The translations under genes and the position numbers were made by a program. Positions 14,793 through 22,888 of a stretch of 24,717 nucleotides of DNA are shown piece by piece. Position 1 is the first letter of the stretch, and each line of letters begins with the position of its first letter. Below the pieces are notes generated by a model, which saw only the letters and a list, made by a program, of their open reading frames with translations, was not told where the DNA came from and did no database searches. Source of the stretch: an uncultured Candidatus Saccharibacteria bacterium (GTDB lineage: Bacteria; Patescibacteria; Saccharimonadia; Saccharimonadales; UBA4665); NCBI GenBank assembly GCA_903925195.1, contig CAIYEO010000063.1, positions 1-24,717 on the forward strand, written 5' to 3'.

Positions 14793-16019
14793 ATGAAATT
14801 AAGTGAAGAACTAAAATGGCGCGGGTATATTAATCAAACTACGCTAAAAGATATCGCATATCTAGACGATAATAAATTAACTTTTTACTGGGGCGTTGAT
14901 CCAAGTGCATCATCTATGACAGTTGGTCAATTGTCACTAATAATGATGATTCGTTTATTCATAAAAGCTGGCCATAAACCAGTATTATTAGTTGGTGGTG
15001 CAACTGGGCTAATCGGCGACCCTGATGGCAAAACTCAAGAAAGAGATTTAAAGACACCGGAAGAAATAAACCATAATGTTAAGTCCATAACATCTCAATA
15101 TGAAAGATTATTCAATAGTGAAAAAATCACTGTTGTTAATAACTACGATTGGTTTAAGAATTTCGGTTATTTAGATTTTCTACGAAAAGTTGGTAAGCAT
15201 GTACCAATGAGACAAATGCTTGGCCGTGAATTTGTTCAAAGCCGTCTCGGTGAAAATGGAGCGGGTATAAGTTACGCTGAATTCAGCTATTCACTTATAC
15301 AAGGCTACGATTTTCTGCACCTATACGAAGAACTTGGAGTTACTCTTCAGGTTTGTGGTGCTGATCAGTGGGGAAATTGTATCGCTGGGGTTGATCTAGT
15401 AAGAAGGATTAATGGTGGGGAGGCACATATATGGTCTGCACCACTAGTTATAAATAAATCCACTGGAATAAAATTCGGTAAAACTGAAGAAGGCGCAATT
15501 TGGTTAGATGAAAAACAAACTAGTCCATATAATTTTTATCAGTTTTGGTTTAACTCTGATGACGATTCGGTTCTGGACTACCTAAAATTGTATACATTAA
15601 TCGAAAAAAACGAATACGACGAACTAATTACTAAGTTTAATAATGATCGTGGGTCTAGAATTGCTCAAAAAACATTAGCTTATGAAGTTACGAAGATTGT
15701 TCATGGTGAAAAAATTGCCAATGCTATTATTGCTGCGAATGAAATATTATTCGGCAAGAAAGACTTTGATACTCTAAGTGATGATGAAGTAGCTCAAATA
15801 AAAAATATACTTCCTAATTATGAAGTGCAGGATAATTTAGTTGATACCATAGTTAATTCTGGGCTTGCTAAGTCTAAAACAGAAGCTATGACCTTTGTTA
15901 TAGATGGCGCAATAAGACTTAATGGCGAGAAGATAACAGATGCTTCTTTTGCCATAAAGAACAGCGTTAACTTACTACAAAGAGGTAAGAACTTATTTTC
16001 CGTAGTTGTTAAAAAATAA
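14793..16019 (+). CDS. tyrS: Tyrosyl-tRNA synthetase
   Basis: A class I synthetase that charges tRNA-Tyr. The assignment rests on the TyrRS-type nucleotide fold GHKPVLLVGGATGLIGDP (60-77), QVCGADQWGN (186-195) for tyrosine binding, the KMSKS-equivalent KFGKT (227-231), and a C-terminal S4 RNA-binding domain (about 345-408). The length of 408 is normal. The odd point is the HIGH motif. In well-studied TyrRS the segment DPTADSLHxGH supplies two histidines that act in the transition state. Here it reads DPSASSMTVGQ (36-46), with T43 and Q46 in place of both histidines and S38 in place of the usual threonine. The rest of the active site is well conserved, so the gene looks functional and the change is probably lineage-specific. 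Confidence 0.94.
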   Translation: MKLSEELKWRGYINQTTLKDIAYLDDNKLTFYWGVDPSASSMTVGQLSLIMMIRLFIKAGHKPVLLVGGATGLIGDPDGKTQERDLKTPEEINHNVKSITSQYERLFNSEKITVVNNYDWFKNFGYLDFLRKVGKHVPMRQMLGREFVQSRLGENGAGISYAEFSYSLIQGYDFLHLYEELGVTLQVCGADQWGNCIAGVDLVRRINGGEAHIWSAPLVINKSTGIKFGKTEEGAIWLDEKQTSPYNFYQFWFNSDDDSVLDYLKLYTLIEKNEYDELITKFNNDRGSRIAQKTLAYEVTKIVHGEKIANAIIAANEILFGKKDFDTLSDDEVAQIKNILPNYEVQDNLVDTIVNSGLAKSKTEAMTFVIDGAIRLNGEKITDASFAIKNSVNLLQRGKNLFSVVVKK

Positions 16020-16035
16020 ATAAATGATAATATAG

Positions 16036-16041
16036 GATACT
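16036..16041 (+). promoter_or_regulatory. Possible -10 of the methyltransferase gene
   Basis: GATACT lies 6 nt before the ATG at 16048, within the 28-nt gap after tyrS. It is similar in position to the other leaderless-type promoters. Read-through from tyrS is equally possible. Confidence 0.35.
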
Positions 16042-16047
16042 AGTAAT

Positions 16048-16809
16048 ATGACAAAACATAAAAAAGCCGATCAATATAATGACCCAAGCCACAATTACCA
16101 GAAATATTGGCTTGGACGAGACTACGAGCATCAAGCTGAAGTATTAGCTATAGATAAATTACTCGATGGTAAACACTTCAAACATGCACTAGATATTGGT
16201 GGAGGTTACGGAAGACTTAGCGTAGAACTTGAAAAATATGCCGATAAAGTAACTCTCGCTGAACCTTCACAGCAACAGCTAGATATAGCTGATTCATTTT
16301 TAGAAGATCATCCAGCCATTGAAAAGAAACTTATGCAAGCTGATGATATTCAATACAAACCAAAGACTATTGATCTAGTTACTATGATTCGAGTCATGCA
16401 TCATTTACCCGATCCATCGGCTGAATTTAATGAAATTTCACGAGTACTATCTGATGAAGGTGTAGCTATTATAGAAGTAGCAAATTATATGCATTTTTTA
16501 AATCGTGTTAAACATTTAGTTGCTGGCAAGAAAATGCCTATTGAGCCTGTCGATATCAGATCTGAAAAATACAAGAATGAAGAAGAAATAGCTTTTGTAA
16601 ATCATAATCCAAAAACTGTTTCTAGACAATTAGCTCATGCAGGTCTAAAAGTCGATAGAATATTATCAGTTTCTAATCTTAGAAGTGCTAAGTTGAAAAA
16701 AACAATGCCTATGAATGCCATGCTAGCCATTGAAGGTATATTACAACCAACCCTTTCTAAGACTTTCTTTGGCCCAAGTATTTTCTTTTTGGTTTCTAAA
16801 GCTAGCTAA
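16048..16809 (+). CDS. Class I SAM-dependent methyltransferase
   Basis: A Rossmann-fold methyltransferase of the Methyltransf_11 / UbiE-like type. Motif I is LDIGGGYGRL (48-57). The acidic residue ending strand 2 is E72 in LAEPS. The motif after strand 4 is MIRVMHHLPDP (113-123), and strand 5 is VAIIEVANYMH. The basic, hydrophilic first 30 residues contain no membrane segment. The substrate cannot be inferred; the family includes small-molecule, lipid and RNA modifiers. The C-terminal part (VDIRSEKYKNEEEIAFVNH, then SVSNLRSAKL) follows the pattern of many uncharacterised CPR methyltransferases, but I cannot tie it to a pathway. It sits between tyrS and recG in one orientation, with short gaps, and a weak -10 lies directly upstream. 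Confidence 0.85.
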   Translation: MTKHKKADQYNDPSHNYQKYWLGRDYEHQAEVLAIDKLLDGKHFKHALDIGGGYGRLSVELEKYADKVTLAEPSQQQLDIADSFLEDHPAIEKKLMQADDIQYKPKTIDLVTMIRVMHHLPDPSAEFNEISRVLSDEGVAIIEVANYMHFLNRVKHLVAGKKMPIEPVDIRSEKYKNEEEIAFVNHNPKTVSRQLAHAGLKVDRILSVSNLRSAKLKKTMPMNAMLAIEGILQPTLSKTFFGPSIFFLVSKAS

Positions 16810-16816
16810 TCTAGCC

Positions 16817-16822
16817 TATACT
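16817..16822 (+). promoter_or_regulatory. Possible -10 of recG
   Basis: TATACT lies 11 nt before the recG ATG, predicting a leader of only about 4-5 nt. The 24-nt gap has no Shine-Dalgarno sequence. Confidence 0.4.
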
Positions 16823-16833
16823 TAATCTTAATT

Positions 16834-18867
16834 ATGTTAACTGACTCAATTTCTAGCATCAAAGGTGTGGGTGATGAGATTGAAAAAAAATTAAATACTC
16901 TCGGTGTATATAACATCCAGAATCTTATTAACTATTTCCCAAAGAGATATGAAGATTATTCGAATCTTTCTATCATCAACAGTCTAATGCCTGGAGTAAT
17001 AACTGTAAAAGGCAAAATCAATCAGGCTACAGGGCGATACGTTCGACGCGGTCTGCATATTACTGAAGCCGTAGCTAGTGATTCATCGGGTAGCGTACGA
17101 ATAGTCTGGTTCAATCAGCCTTATCGGGCGAATGCTCTAAAGCCAGGCCAGGACTACTATATTTCAGGTAATTATGAGCTCTCCAATAGTCGCTTCTCAA
17201 TTATGAATCCAAGCGTTGAGCTTGTCAGTGATTTTCCAGCCAATACTGCTCGTATTTTACCTGTATATAAGCTAACCAAAGGGATTACTTCAAACCAAAT
17301 TAGAAAAATTATGAAATCAGTTATTCCTCAGATCCGAGAATTACCTGAAACGCTACCTAATTGGATTATAGAAGATGAAAAGTTACTAAGTCGTAGTCAG
17401 GCCATGGAAATAATTCATTTTCCACCAAAAACAACAGATATCTCATTTGCTGAGAGAAGATTAGGTTTTGAAGAAGTTTTTGAGCTTAGCTTAGCAAGCC
17501 TTTTAAATAAACAAGAAATAGAATCTCTTAATTCATTTAAGATTAATTTCGACAAAGATCTAGCTTTAAAGTTTGTGGGAAATTTACCTTTCAAGCTTAC
17601 TGACGCACAAAGGAAAGTCGTCTGGCAGATTTATCAAGATTTGAATCAAGCTAAGCCTATGAACCGTATGGTTGAGGGTGATGTTGGTTCGGGTAAAACA
17701 GTAGTTGCAACCATGGCCTCACTAATGGCGATAGCAGAGGGCTTTCAGGTTACTTTTATGGCACCAACTGAGATTCTAGCCCGTCAGCATGCAGATACTA
17801 TCAGACAGCTACTTGAACCTATGGGCTTTGGAGATAGTTTAGGCTTATTGGTTGGGTCAATGAGCAATAAGGACAAAAAAGAAGTTAAGGATTTACTAGC
17901 ATCTGAGAAGATTAAGTTTATCGTTGGTACTCATGCCTTAATAGAAGAGAACGTAGTTATGAATAAACTTGGGCTAGTAATTGTTGATGAGCAACAAAGA
18001 TTTGGAGTAGAACAAAGGAAAAAACTAATGGCTAAGGCAAAAAAAATGCCACATTTTTTAAGCCTAACAGCAACTCCAATACCTAGAACACTGGCTCTAA
18101 CCATCTTCGGTGAACTAGACGTATCGCTCATAGACGAAAAGCCAAAATCTAGATTACCAATAAAGACAAAGATAATATCGCCAAATTCTAGAAAACAGCT
18201 TTATCAAGAGATTAATAAGGAACTTGATGAGGGTAGGCAAATGTTTGTTATCTGCCCACTAATAACTGACTCCGAAGTCTTAGATGTTAATTCAGTTGAA
18301 AAGATATATCAGCAAATGTCTACGGTAGATTTTAAAACTCGAAAAATTGGAATGTTACATGGAAAAATGAAGGGTTCTGATAAAAATGCCATCATGCAAG
18401 ATTTCCTTGATCATAAAATAGATATATTGGTATCAACTACCGTCATTGAAGTTGGGGTTGATGTTCCTAATGCATCTGTTATGCTTATTGAGGCAGCAGA
18501 TCGGTTTGGACTAGCTCAACTTCACCAGCTGCGTGGTCGAGTCGGACGCGGTAAGGACCAAGGCTATTGCTATCTTATGTTAAGTGATAGTTCTTCACCT
18601 AGTCCTAGGCTAAGAGCCTTAGTAAGTTCAAATGATGGTTTTAAATTAGCTGAGCTAGATCTACGCTTAAGAGGCCCAGGTGCAATTTATGGAACTATGC
18701 AACATGGTGAGATAGATTTTAGAGTAGCTAAGTTAGACAATCTTGACCTAATAAAATCTGCACGTAATTATGCTTTGAAATTTATTGATAAAAAACACGA
18801 ATTAAGTCAGTATAAAGAGTTAGAAACTAAAGTAAATAATTTAAGGATTATAACTAATTTAAACTAA
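16834..18867 (+). CDS. recG: ATP-dependent DNA helicase RecG
   Basis: RecG remodels stalled replication forks and branched DNA. The order is an N-terminal helical start (IKGVGDEIEKKL, 9-20), an OB-fold wedge domain (about 55-135), then SF2 helicase domains with Walker A GDVGSGKT (282-289), APTEILARQH (310-319), motif II DEQQ (385-388), LTATPIPRTL (411-420), and motif VI QLRGRVGRG (565-573). The RecG-specific C-terminal hook LRGPGAIYGTMQHG follows (612-625). The length of 677 is normal. Motif II is usually DEQH in RecG; here the histidine is glutamine, encoded CAA. The gene begins a probable operon: the next gene starts 5 nt after its stop and overlaps rsmD. Confidence 0.96.
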   Translation: MLTDSISSIKGVGDEIEKKLNTLGVYNIQNLINYFPKRYEDYSNLSIINSLMPGVITVKGKINQATGRYVRRGLHITEAVASDSSGSVRIVWFNQPYRANALKPGQDYYISGNYELSNSRFSIMNPSVELVSDFPANTARILPVYKLTKGITSNQIRKIMKSVIPQIRELPETLPNWIIEDEKLLSRSQAMEIIHFPPKTTDISFAERRLGFEEVFELSLASLLNKQEIESLNSFKINFDKDLALKFVGNLPFKLTDAQRKVVWQIYQDLNQAKPMNRMVEGDVGSGKTVVATMASLMAIAEGFQVTFMAPTEILARQHADTIRQLLEPMGFGDSLGLLVGSMSNKDKKEVKDLLASEKIKFIVGTHALIEENVVMNKLGLVIVDEQQRFGVEQRKKLMAKAKKMPHFLSLTATPIPRTLALTIFGELDVSLIDEKPKSRLPIKTKIISPNSRKQLYQEINKELDEGRQMFVICPLITDSEVLDVNSVEKIYQQMSTVDFKTRKIGMLHGKMKGSDKNAIMQDFLDHKIDILVSTTVIEVGVDVPNASVMLIEAADRFGLAQLHQLRGRVGRGKDQGYCYLMLSDSSSPSPRLRALVSSNDGFKLAELDLRLRGPGAIYGTMQHGEIDFRVAKLDNLDLIKSARNYALKFIDKKHELSQYKELETKVNNLRIITNLN

Positions 18868-18872
18868 ATATT

Positions 18873-19706
18873 ATGTATTCAGGAACAACACTCACACCAA
18901 TATCAGGAAGAATACTAGGAGCACATCAGAAGATCGATAGAGTCTCTAGACGTTTACTATCGGAAATGATTGAAGATAATAAAGTATTTCCATCAACTAA
19001 ACATATATTACATTTCGAAGGATACAAGGGCCCAGATGCCATAAAAAGAAAAAGTCCTTCCGTTGATGAGCCTTGGCATTTCTTCTCACCTTTTGATGAC
19101 AGTGATTTCGATATAGTTAATACCATACAGGAACACTACAATGAACTGGTTAAAGTTTTAAAAGAAGGTAATCAGGAACGTACTGCTTTCGAAGCAGCTT
19201 GGCTTGCTCATGCTATTGTTGACGGTCTAACGCCAGCCCACCACTATCCATATGAGCAAAAATTATCCGAAATTCGGGGCGAAGATATGGAAAGTCGTGA
19301 TTCTGTGAAAGAGAAACTTATGGTCTCAGGTGATACTAAGAGAGAGACCGTTAAGAACAATTGGCAGATGTGGGGACCTAAAGGACTTATTTCGACTCAT
19401 GGTCTATTTGAGCTTGGTGTCGCTAGTCTATCTAAACCCTTATCATTCAATAATGCTAAGCCTACAAAAGCGGAAATGATAGAAGCTCATAAAATTGGCA
19501 TAAAACTTTTCTTTAGGAATAGAGCTAGAGAGATTGCTGTAAAAGATCTTTATACTATTTTCTACAAGAAGGGCTGGACTTTGAAATTAATGGTCGAAAT
19601 ACGCAATAAACTAATGCCAACAATTATTAATACAGTTACTCTTGCTTGGTACTCTGCTCTAGTTGATGCAGGACTTGTTGAGCTTCCAAAGACAATTAAA
19701 AAATGA
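18873..19706 (+). CDS. Zinc-dependent phospholipase C-like protein (PF00882-type), predicted cytoplasmic
   Basis: Not a gene with a known name. I infer the fold from ligand spacing. Bacillus cereus phospholipase C binds three zincs through H14, D55, H69, H118, D122, H128, H142 and E146 plus the N-terminal Trp. This protein has H18 in LGAHQ, D55 in KGPD, H69 in EPWHFF, H113-x3-D117-x5-H123 in LAHAIVDGLTPAHH, and H176-x3-E180 in HGLFE. The order is the same and the HxxxDxxxxxH and HxxxE spacings are identical. There is no signal peptide, so the N-terminal Trp ligand made by processing cannot exist. A cytoplasmic hydrolase of phosphodiesters, lipid or nucleic acid (S1/P1 nucleases share the fold), is possible. 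It lies 5 nt after recG and overlaps rsmD by 4 nt (ATGA), suggesting translational coupling. Confidence 0.7.
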   Translation: MYSGTTLTPISGRILGAHQKIDRVSRRLLSEMIEDNKVFPSTKHILHFEGYKGPDAIKRKSPSVDEPWHFFSPFDDSDFDIVNTIQEHYNELVKVLKEGNQERTAFEAAWLAHAIVDGLTPAHHYPYEQKLSEIRGEDMESRDSVKEKLMVSGDTKRETVKNNWQMWGPKGLISTHGLFELGVASLSKPLSFNNAKPTKAEMIEAHKIGIKLFFRNRAREIAVKDLYTIFYKKGWTLKLMVEIRNKLMPTIINTVTLAWYSALVDAGLVELPKTIKK

Positions 19707-20233
19707 GAATAATTTCCGGTAAATTCAAAGGTCAAACTTTTGATACTCCAAATGGTCATAAAACTCACCCAATGAGCGAAAAAATAAGAGGAGCTCTTTT
19801 CAATATACTAGGAGATATTGAAGGACTTAGCATCTTGGATATTTTTGGAGGTTCCGGTGGAATTAGCTTAGAAGCAGCAAGTCGTGGGGCTAGCAAAATA
19901 ACTATTGTAGAGAACGATAGAATCGCTCAAAGAACCATCCAACATAACATCGCTAGGTTTGGACTTGAGGACAATATCACATTAATATCGGCAAATGCTT
20001 CATCTTGGATGAATAAAAACCCTAATGAGAAGTTTGATATAGTTATCGCCGATCCACCTTATGATAAGCTTCAGTATGATCTCGTAGAAAGACTCTACAC
20101 TCTGTTAAATGATCACGGACTGCTTATCCTTTCATGGCCAACTAAGGACAATCAGATAAGAATTAATAACTTAAAATTATTAGATAGAAAAGATTATGGA
20201 GATGCGCAATTGATTTTCTATAGGTTAATCTAG
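19703..20233 (+). CDS. rsmD: 16S rRNA (guanine966-N2)-methyltransferase RsmD
   Basis: Methylates N2 of G966 in helix 31 of 16S rRNA near the P site. The RsmD signatures are complete: N-terminal RIISGKFKG (2-10), the HPMSEKIRGALFNIL segment (22-36, usually RPTxxxVREALFN), SAM motif I LDIFGGSGG (45-53), acidic E70 ending strand 2, and catalytic DPPY at 117-120. The length of 176 is typical. The start overlaps the stop of the preceding gene in an ATGA arrangement. The 3' end holds the -35 of the tRNA-Leu promoter at 20210-20215. In many bacteria rsmD neighbours recG or coaD; here recG is two genes upstream and coaD is not seen. Confidence 0.94.
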   Translation: MRIISGKFKGQTFDTPNGHKTHPMSEKIRGALFNILGDIEGLSILDIFGGSGGISLEAASRGASKITIVENDRIAQRTIQHNIARFGLEDNITLISANASSWMNKNPNEKFDIVIADPPYDKLQYDLVERLYTLLNDHGLLILSWPTKDNQIRINNLKLLDRKDYGDAQLIFYRLI

Positions 20234-20239
20234 TAAAAT
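20210..20239 (+). promoter_or_regulatory. tRNA-Leu promoter
   Basis: TTGATT (20210-20215, inside rsmD), an 18-nt spacer, and TAAAAT (20234-20239). Transcription would start about 20246, seven bases before the mature tRNA 5' end. Confidence 0.6.
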
Positions 20240-20252
20240 ATAGATTGGATCC

Positions 20253-20337
20253 GGGGATGTGGTGGAATTGGTAGACACGCTAGCCTTAGGAGCTAGTGAG
20301 GCAACTCGTGAAGGTTCAAGTCCTTTCATCCCCACCA
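20253..20337 (+). tRNA. tRNA-Leu (anticodon UAG)
   Basis: The acceptor stem GGGGATG (20253-20259) pairs with CATCCCC (20327-20333), followed by A73 and an encoded CCA (20335-20337). The anticodon stem is CTAGC/GCTAG, and the loop CTTAGGA gives anticodon TAG at 20287-20289. It has a long class II variable arm and the T arm GAAGG-TTCAAGT-CCTTT. It reads CUA and probably other CUN codons. The D arm contains the usual GGTAGAC leucine features. Confidence 0.97.
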
Positions 20338-20350
20338 AGAATATCGATTT

Positions 20351-20378
20351 GACCACAGAAGAATCTGTGGTCTTTTTT
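20351..20378 (+). terminator. Rho-independent terminator of tRNA-Leu
   Basis: A perfect 9-bp stem, GACCACAGA (20351-20359) and TCTGTGGTC (20364-20372), with loop AGAA, followed by six T (20373-20378). It is the clearest terminator in the window and ends the tRNA transcript 14 nt after its CCA. Confidence 0.92.
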
Positions 20379-20383
20379 ATTAC

Positions 20384-20412
20384 TTGATTATATTCACTAG
20401 TCTATTCATAAT
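20384..20412 (+). promoter_or_regulatory. Promoter of the GH13 gene
   Basis: TTGATT (20384-20389), a 17-nt spacer, and CATAAT (20407-20412). The leader would be about 10 nt with no Shine-Dalgarno site. It starts immediately after the tRNA terminator. Confidence 0.55.
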
Positions 20413-20428
20413 ATGGTTAAGTTAACTT

Positions 20429-22195
20429 ATGAAAACTTCTAATAAAAAAAATGTGGGTGTTGTCAGTTTAAAGTCAGGTGTTTCCTTTAGAGTCTGGGCG
20501 CCCAATGCCGACCAAGTATATTTAATTGGAACTTTTAATGATTGGCAAAAACAGTTAATGAAGAACGAGATGGACGGATACTGGCATCTATTTATAAAGA
20601 ATGCTCAAATTGGTCAAGAATATAAGTATATTATCGAAAATGGCGATAAGGTTATCACGCACAATGACCCAAGATCGTTTTATTGCACAACTGCCTCAGG
20701 CGCTTCTGTTATCACGAATCGCAACTTTGACTGGGGAGATGATAAATATATCAATCCAAATGCTAATGAGCAGATTATCTATGAACTACATATTGGAACC
20801 TTTAACCGTGAAGACCTATCGATTAATGGTGATTTTGAAAGTGCAATTAAAAAGTTAGATTATCTACAGGAATTAGGCGTTACAACTATAGAATTAATGC
20901 CAATAAGTACAATGGCCATGGACCGTGGTTGGGGCTATGGAATTGATTATATATATTCTGTAGAGAGTTTATACGGTGGACATTATGGTTTTAAAAAATT
21001 TATCAAGGAAGCACACAGAAGAAACATGGGGGTCGTACTAGATGTTGTATACAACCACCTCGGTCCCGATACTAGTCTAGATTTATGGCAATTTGATGGC
21101 TGGAATGAGAATAATTACGGAGGCATATATTTTTATAATGATTGGAGAGCTGAAACACCATGGGGAAATACTAGGCCAGACTATGGTCGTCCAGAAATTC
21201 ATCAATATTTCATAGATAATGTTAGATATTTAATACATGATTTTAGGCTTGATGGATTAAGAGTCGATTCAACCTTGTATATCCGTAATGTAGCGGGGCA
21301 TGATGGCGATCCCTCTAATGATCTAGCAGAAGGTTGGGAATTATTGCAAAAAATTAATAAAGTATCCAAGGCAATAAATCCAAATGCCATTACAATTGCT
21401 GAGGATAATGGGAGGAATGATTATATAACTAAAACTCAGGATGATGGAGGGGCTGGTTTTTCAACTCAGTGGGACTTAGAATTTTCATCTCTTCTGAAGA
21501 ATTTATTATCTACTGATCAAACAGATAAGATTAATTTCTCAGGATTAGACTTCGAATTGGGCAGAAAGATAAATGATGATGGATTTCAAAGGGTAATCTT
21601 TATTGACTCACATGATAGCGCAGCTAATGGTTCGTCAAGATTCATCGAAACTATATCTCCTAAGATAAACAATTCATTATTCGCTAGAAAACAGGCATTA
21701 ATTGCAGCTACAATAATTATGACAATCCCTGGAATTCCTATGATATTTCAAGGCCAGGAGATACTAGAGGGTGGATCTTTTAATGATTGGCAGGGTATTA
21801 ATTGGAAGCTAGCAGAAAAAAATAGTTCCGTAGTCGAAGCCTATAAGCAATTAATTAAATTACGCAAAAACAGTCTTAATGTATCTAAAGGATTAACTGG
21901 ACAGAATTTTAGCATTCTAAATTTTGATGATTCCAATAAAGTACTTGCTTATAGGCGTTGGGAAAATGGAGGAGCAAATGACGATACTGTAATTATTATA
22001 AATTTCAGCAATAAAAGCTTTGATAACTATAGCCTTAATTTTCCCAGTGATGGAGAATGGAAATTAGCTTTTTGCTCGACTGATAAGCAGTATATAAAAG
22101 AATCGAAAGTAGATATCAATAAAACCATAATTGTTGAGCATGGTAGTGCAAATTTAATAATGCCTGCATCCACAGCGATGATATTTCATCATTAA
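20429..22195 (+). CDS. GH13 alpha-glucan enzyme (branching-enzyme-like) with CBM48
   Basis: An N-terminal CBM48 / early-set domain (about 15-85, FRVWAPNADQVYLIGTFNDW) precedes a GH13 TIM barrel. Conserved regions are I DVVYNH (205-210), II GLRVD with nucleophile D280, III TIAED with acid/base E325, and IV DSHD with transition-state stabiliser D396, so it should be active. The segment IPGIPMIFQGQE and the following FNDWQGINW resemble bacterial branching-enzyme-like GH13 proteins. The 588-residue length and the VYNHLGP motif also recall maltooligosyltrehalose trehalohydrolase. I therefore give no symbol. There is no signal peptide, so the substrate would be an intracellular glucan. No glgA, glgC, glgP or treY is nearby, so the enzyme is alone here. 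It has its own promoter. Confidence 0.85.
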   Translation: MKTSNKKNVGVVSLKSGVSFRVWAPNADQVYLIGTFNDWQKQLMKNEMDGYWHLFIKNAQIGQEYKYIIENGDKVITHNDPRSFYCTTASGASVITNRNFDWGDDKYINPNANEQIIYELHIGTFNREDLSINGDFESAIKKLDYLQELGVTTIELMPISTMAMDRGWGYGIDYIYSVESLYGGHYGFKKFIKEAHRRNMGVVLDVVYNHLGPDTSLDLWQFDGWNENNYGGIYFYNDWRAETPWGNTRPDYGRPEIHQYFIDNVRYLIHDFRLDGLRVDSTLYIRNVAGHDGDPSNDLAEGWELLQKINKVSKAINPNAITIAEDNGRNDYITKTQDDGGAGFSTQWDLEFSSLLKNLLSTDQTDKINFSGLDFELGRKINDDGFQRVIFIDSHDSAANGSSRFIETISPKINNSLFARKQALIAATIIMTIPGIPMIFQGQEILEGGSFNDWQGINWKLAEKNSSVVEAYKQLIKLRKNSLNVSKGLTGQNFSILNFDDSNKVLAYRRWENGGANDDTVIIINFSNKSFDNYSLNFPSDGEWKLAFCSTDKQYIKESKVDINKTIIVEHGSANLIMPASTAMIFHH

Positions 22196-22238
22196 GTTTA
22201 GATATCTTATACCATACTAGTTTGTAGCCATTGTTATG

Positions 22239-22267
22239 TTGATAAAAATTTAAATATATATTACAAT
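22239..22267 (+). promoter_or_regulatory. Promoter of the second pilin-like gene
   Basis: TTGATA (22239-22244), a 17-nt AT-only spacer, and TACAAT (22262-22267). The leader is about 28 nt with AAGGA at 22291-22295, six bases before the ATG. Good promoter plus Shine-Dalgarno suggests strong expression. Confidence 0.65.
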
Positions 22268-22301
22268 GGTTATGGTTTGAATAAATAAAAAAGGAAAATC
22301 A

Positions 22302-22847
22302 ATGAGTAAAATATTAGATAAGCAAAATGGTTTTGGTCATTTAGAAGTAATTTTAGTAATTTTAGTAATTTTTATAATTGGAGCTATTGGCTATTCGGTT
22401 TTTATAAATAAAAAATCTGATGCCAGCAAAAATACAACAGCTGCTGCTAATACCCTCGTGGGCTACACTAAAATAATAAATGCAGCTAACGGACATGGAA
22501 TTACAGCTTCCGCTTGCAAAACATACAGCAATGGAATCTATAAAACTGAATTATTTTTCACTAAGAAGAGTGCAACCCCAGCTTATTATTATGCCTATCA
22601 GGTATACAGTACTAATCCTACCAATACTAATCCCATCACATTACAAGAAAGTAATAAGTATTATGCCGGAACAACAGCGCTATATTATCTAAATTTATCA
22701 GCTGCTGATGGCGATAATGTAACGGTTAAAATTGGACCAAGTGCAACTGATCCGTATCTTGGAGCTTCCACTACTGCTTTCATAAATCGAACTGTAACCG
22801 GATATCCTAGCTTTAGTCTAAATCGATTAAAAGTTTGCCCATCATAA
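22302..22847 (+). CDS. Type IV pilin-like protein
   Basis: A ten-residue leader ending in N-G precedes F11, giving a prepilin peptidase site G10|F11 with the diagnostic Glu at mature +5 (E15). A hydrophobic helix follows (about 16-34), then a polar stalk. The mature length is about 171. It has two cysteines, C72 and C179 (third from last), the spacing expected for a disulfide-bounded C-terminal region. It is paralogous to the gene at the left edge, sharing the FGHxE N-terminus, the TKK/S-x-x-x-PAYYY segment, the YxAG segment and the near-terminal cysteine. The ATG is supported by AAGGA six bases upstream. No pilB, pilC or pilD is nearby, so it may be a minor or stand-alone subunit that uses machinery encoded elsewhere. 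There is no visible terminator before hisS. Confidence 0.82.
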   Translation: MSKILDKQNGFGHLEVILVILVIFIIGAIGYSVFINKKSDASKNTTAAANTLVGYTKIINAANGHGITASACKTYSNGIYKTELFFTKKSATPAYYYAYQVYSTNPTNTNPITLQESNKYYAGTTALYYLNLSAADGDNVTVKIGPSATDPYLGASTTAFINRTVTGYPSFSLNRLKVCPS

Positions 22848-22875
22848 TTTTCATATCCTATAGTCACTTATAATG

Positions 22876-22881
22876 TACAAT
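22876..22881 (+). promoter_or_regulatory. -10 element of hisS
   Basis: TACAAT ends 7 nt before the hisS ATG; a second hexamer, TATAAT, lies at 22869-22874. Either gives a leader of fewer than about 10 nt. The -35 is unclear, and the gap is too short for a T-box. Confidence 0.5.
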
Positions 22882-22888
22882 AAAAGAT

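Noticed and set aside
20253..20378. tRNA-Leu as an integration site for a mobile element
   Set aside because: No integrase, no repeated copy of the tRNA 3' end downstream, and the tRNA terminator is intact and followed by ordinary genes.
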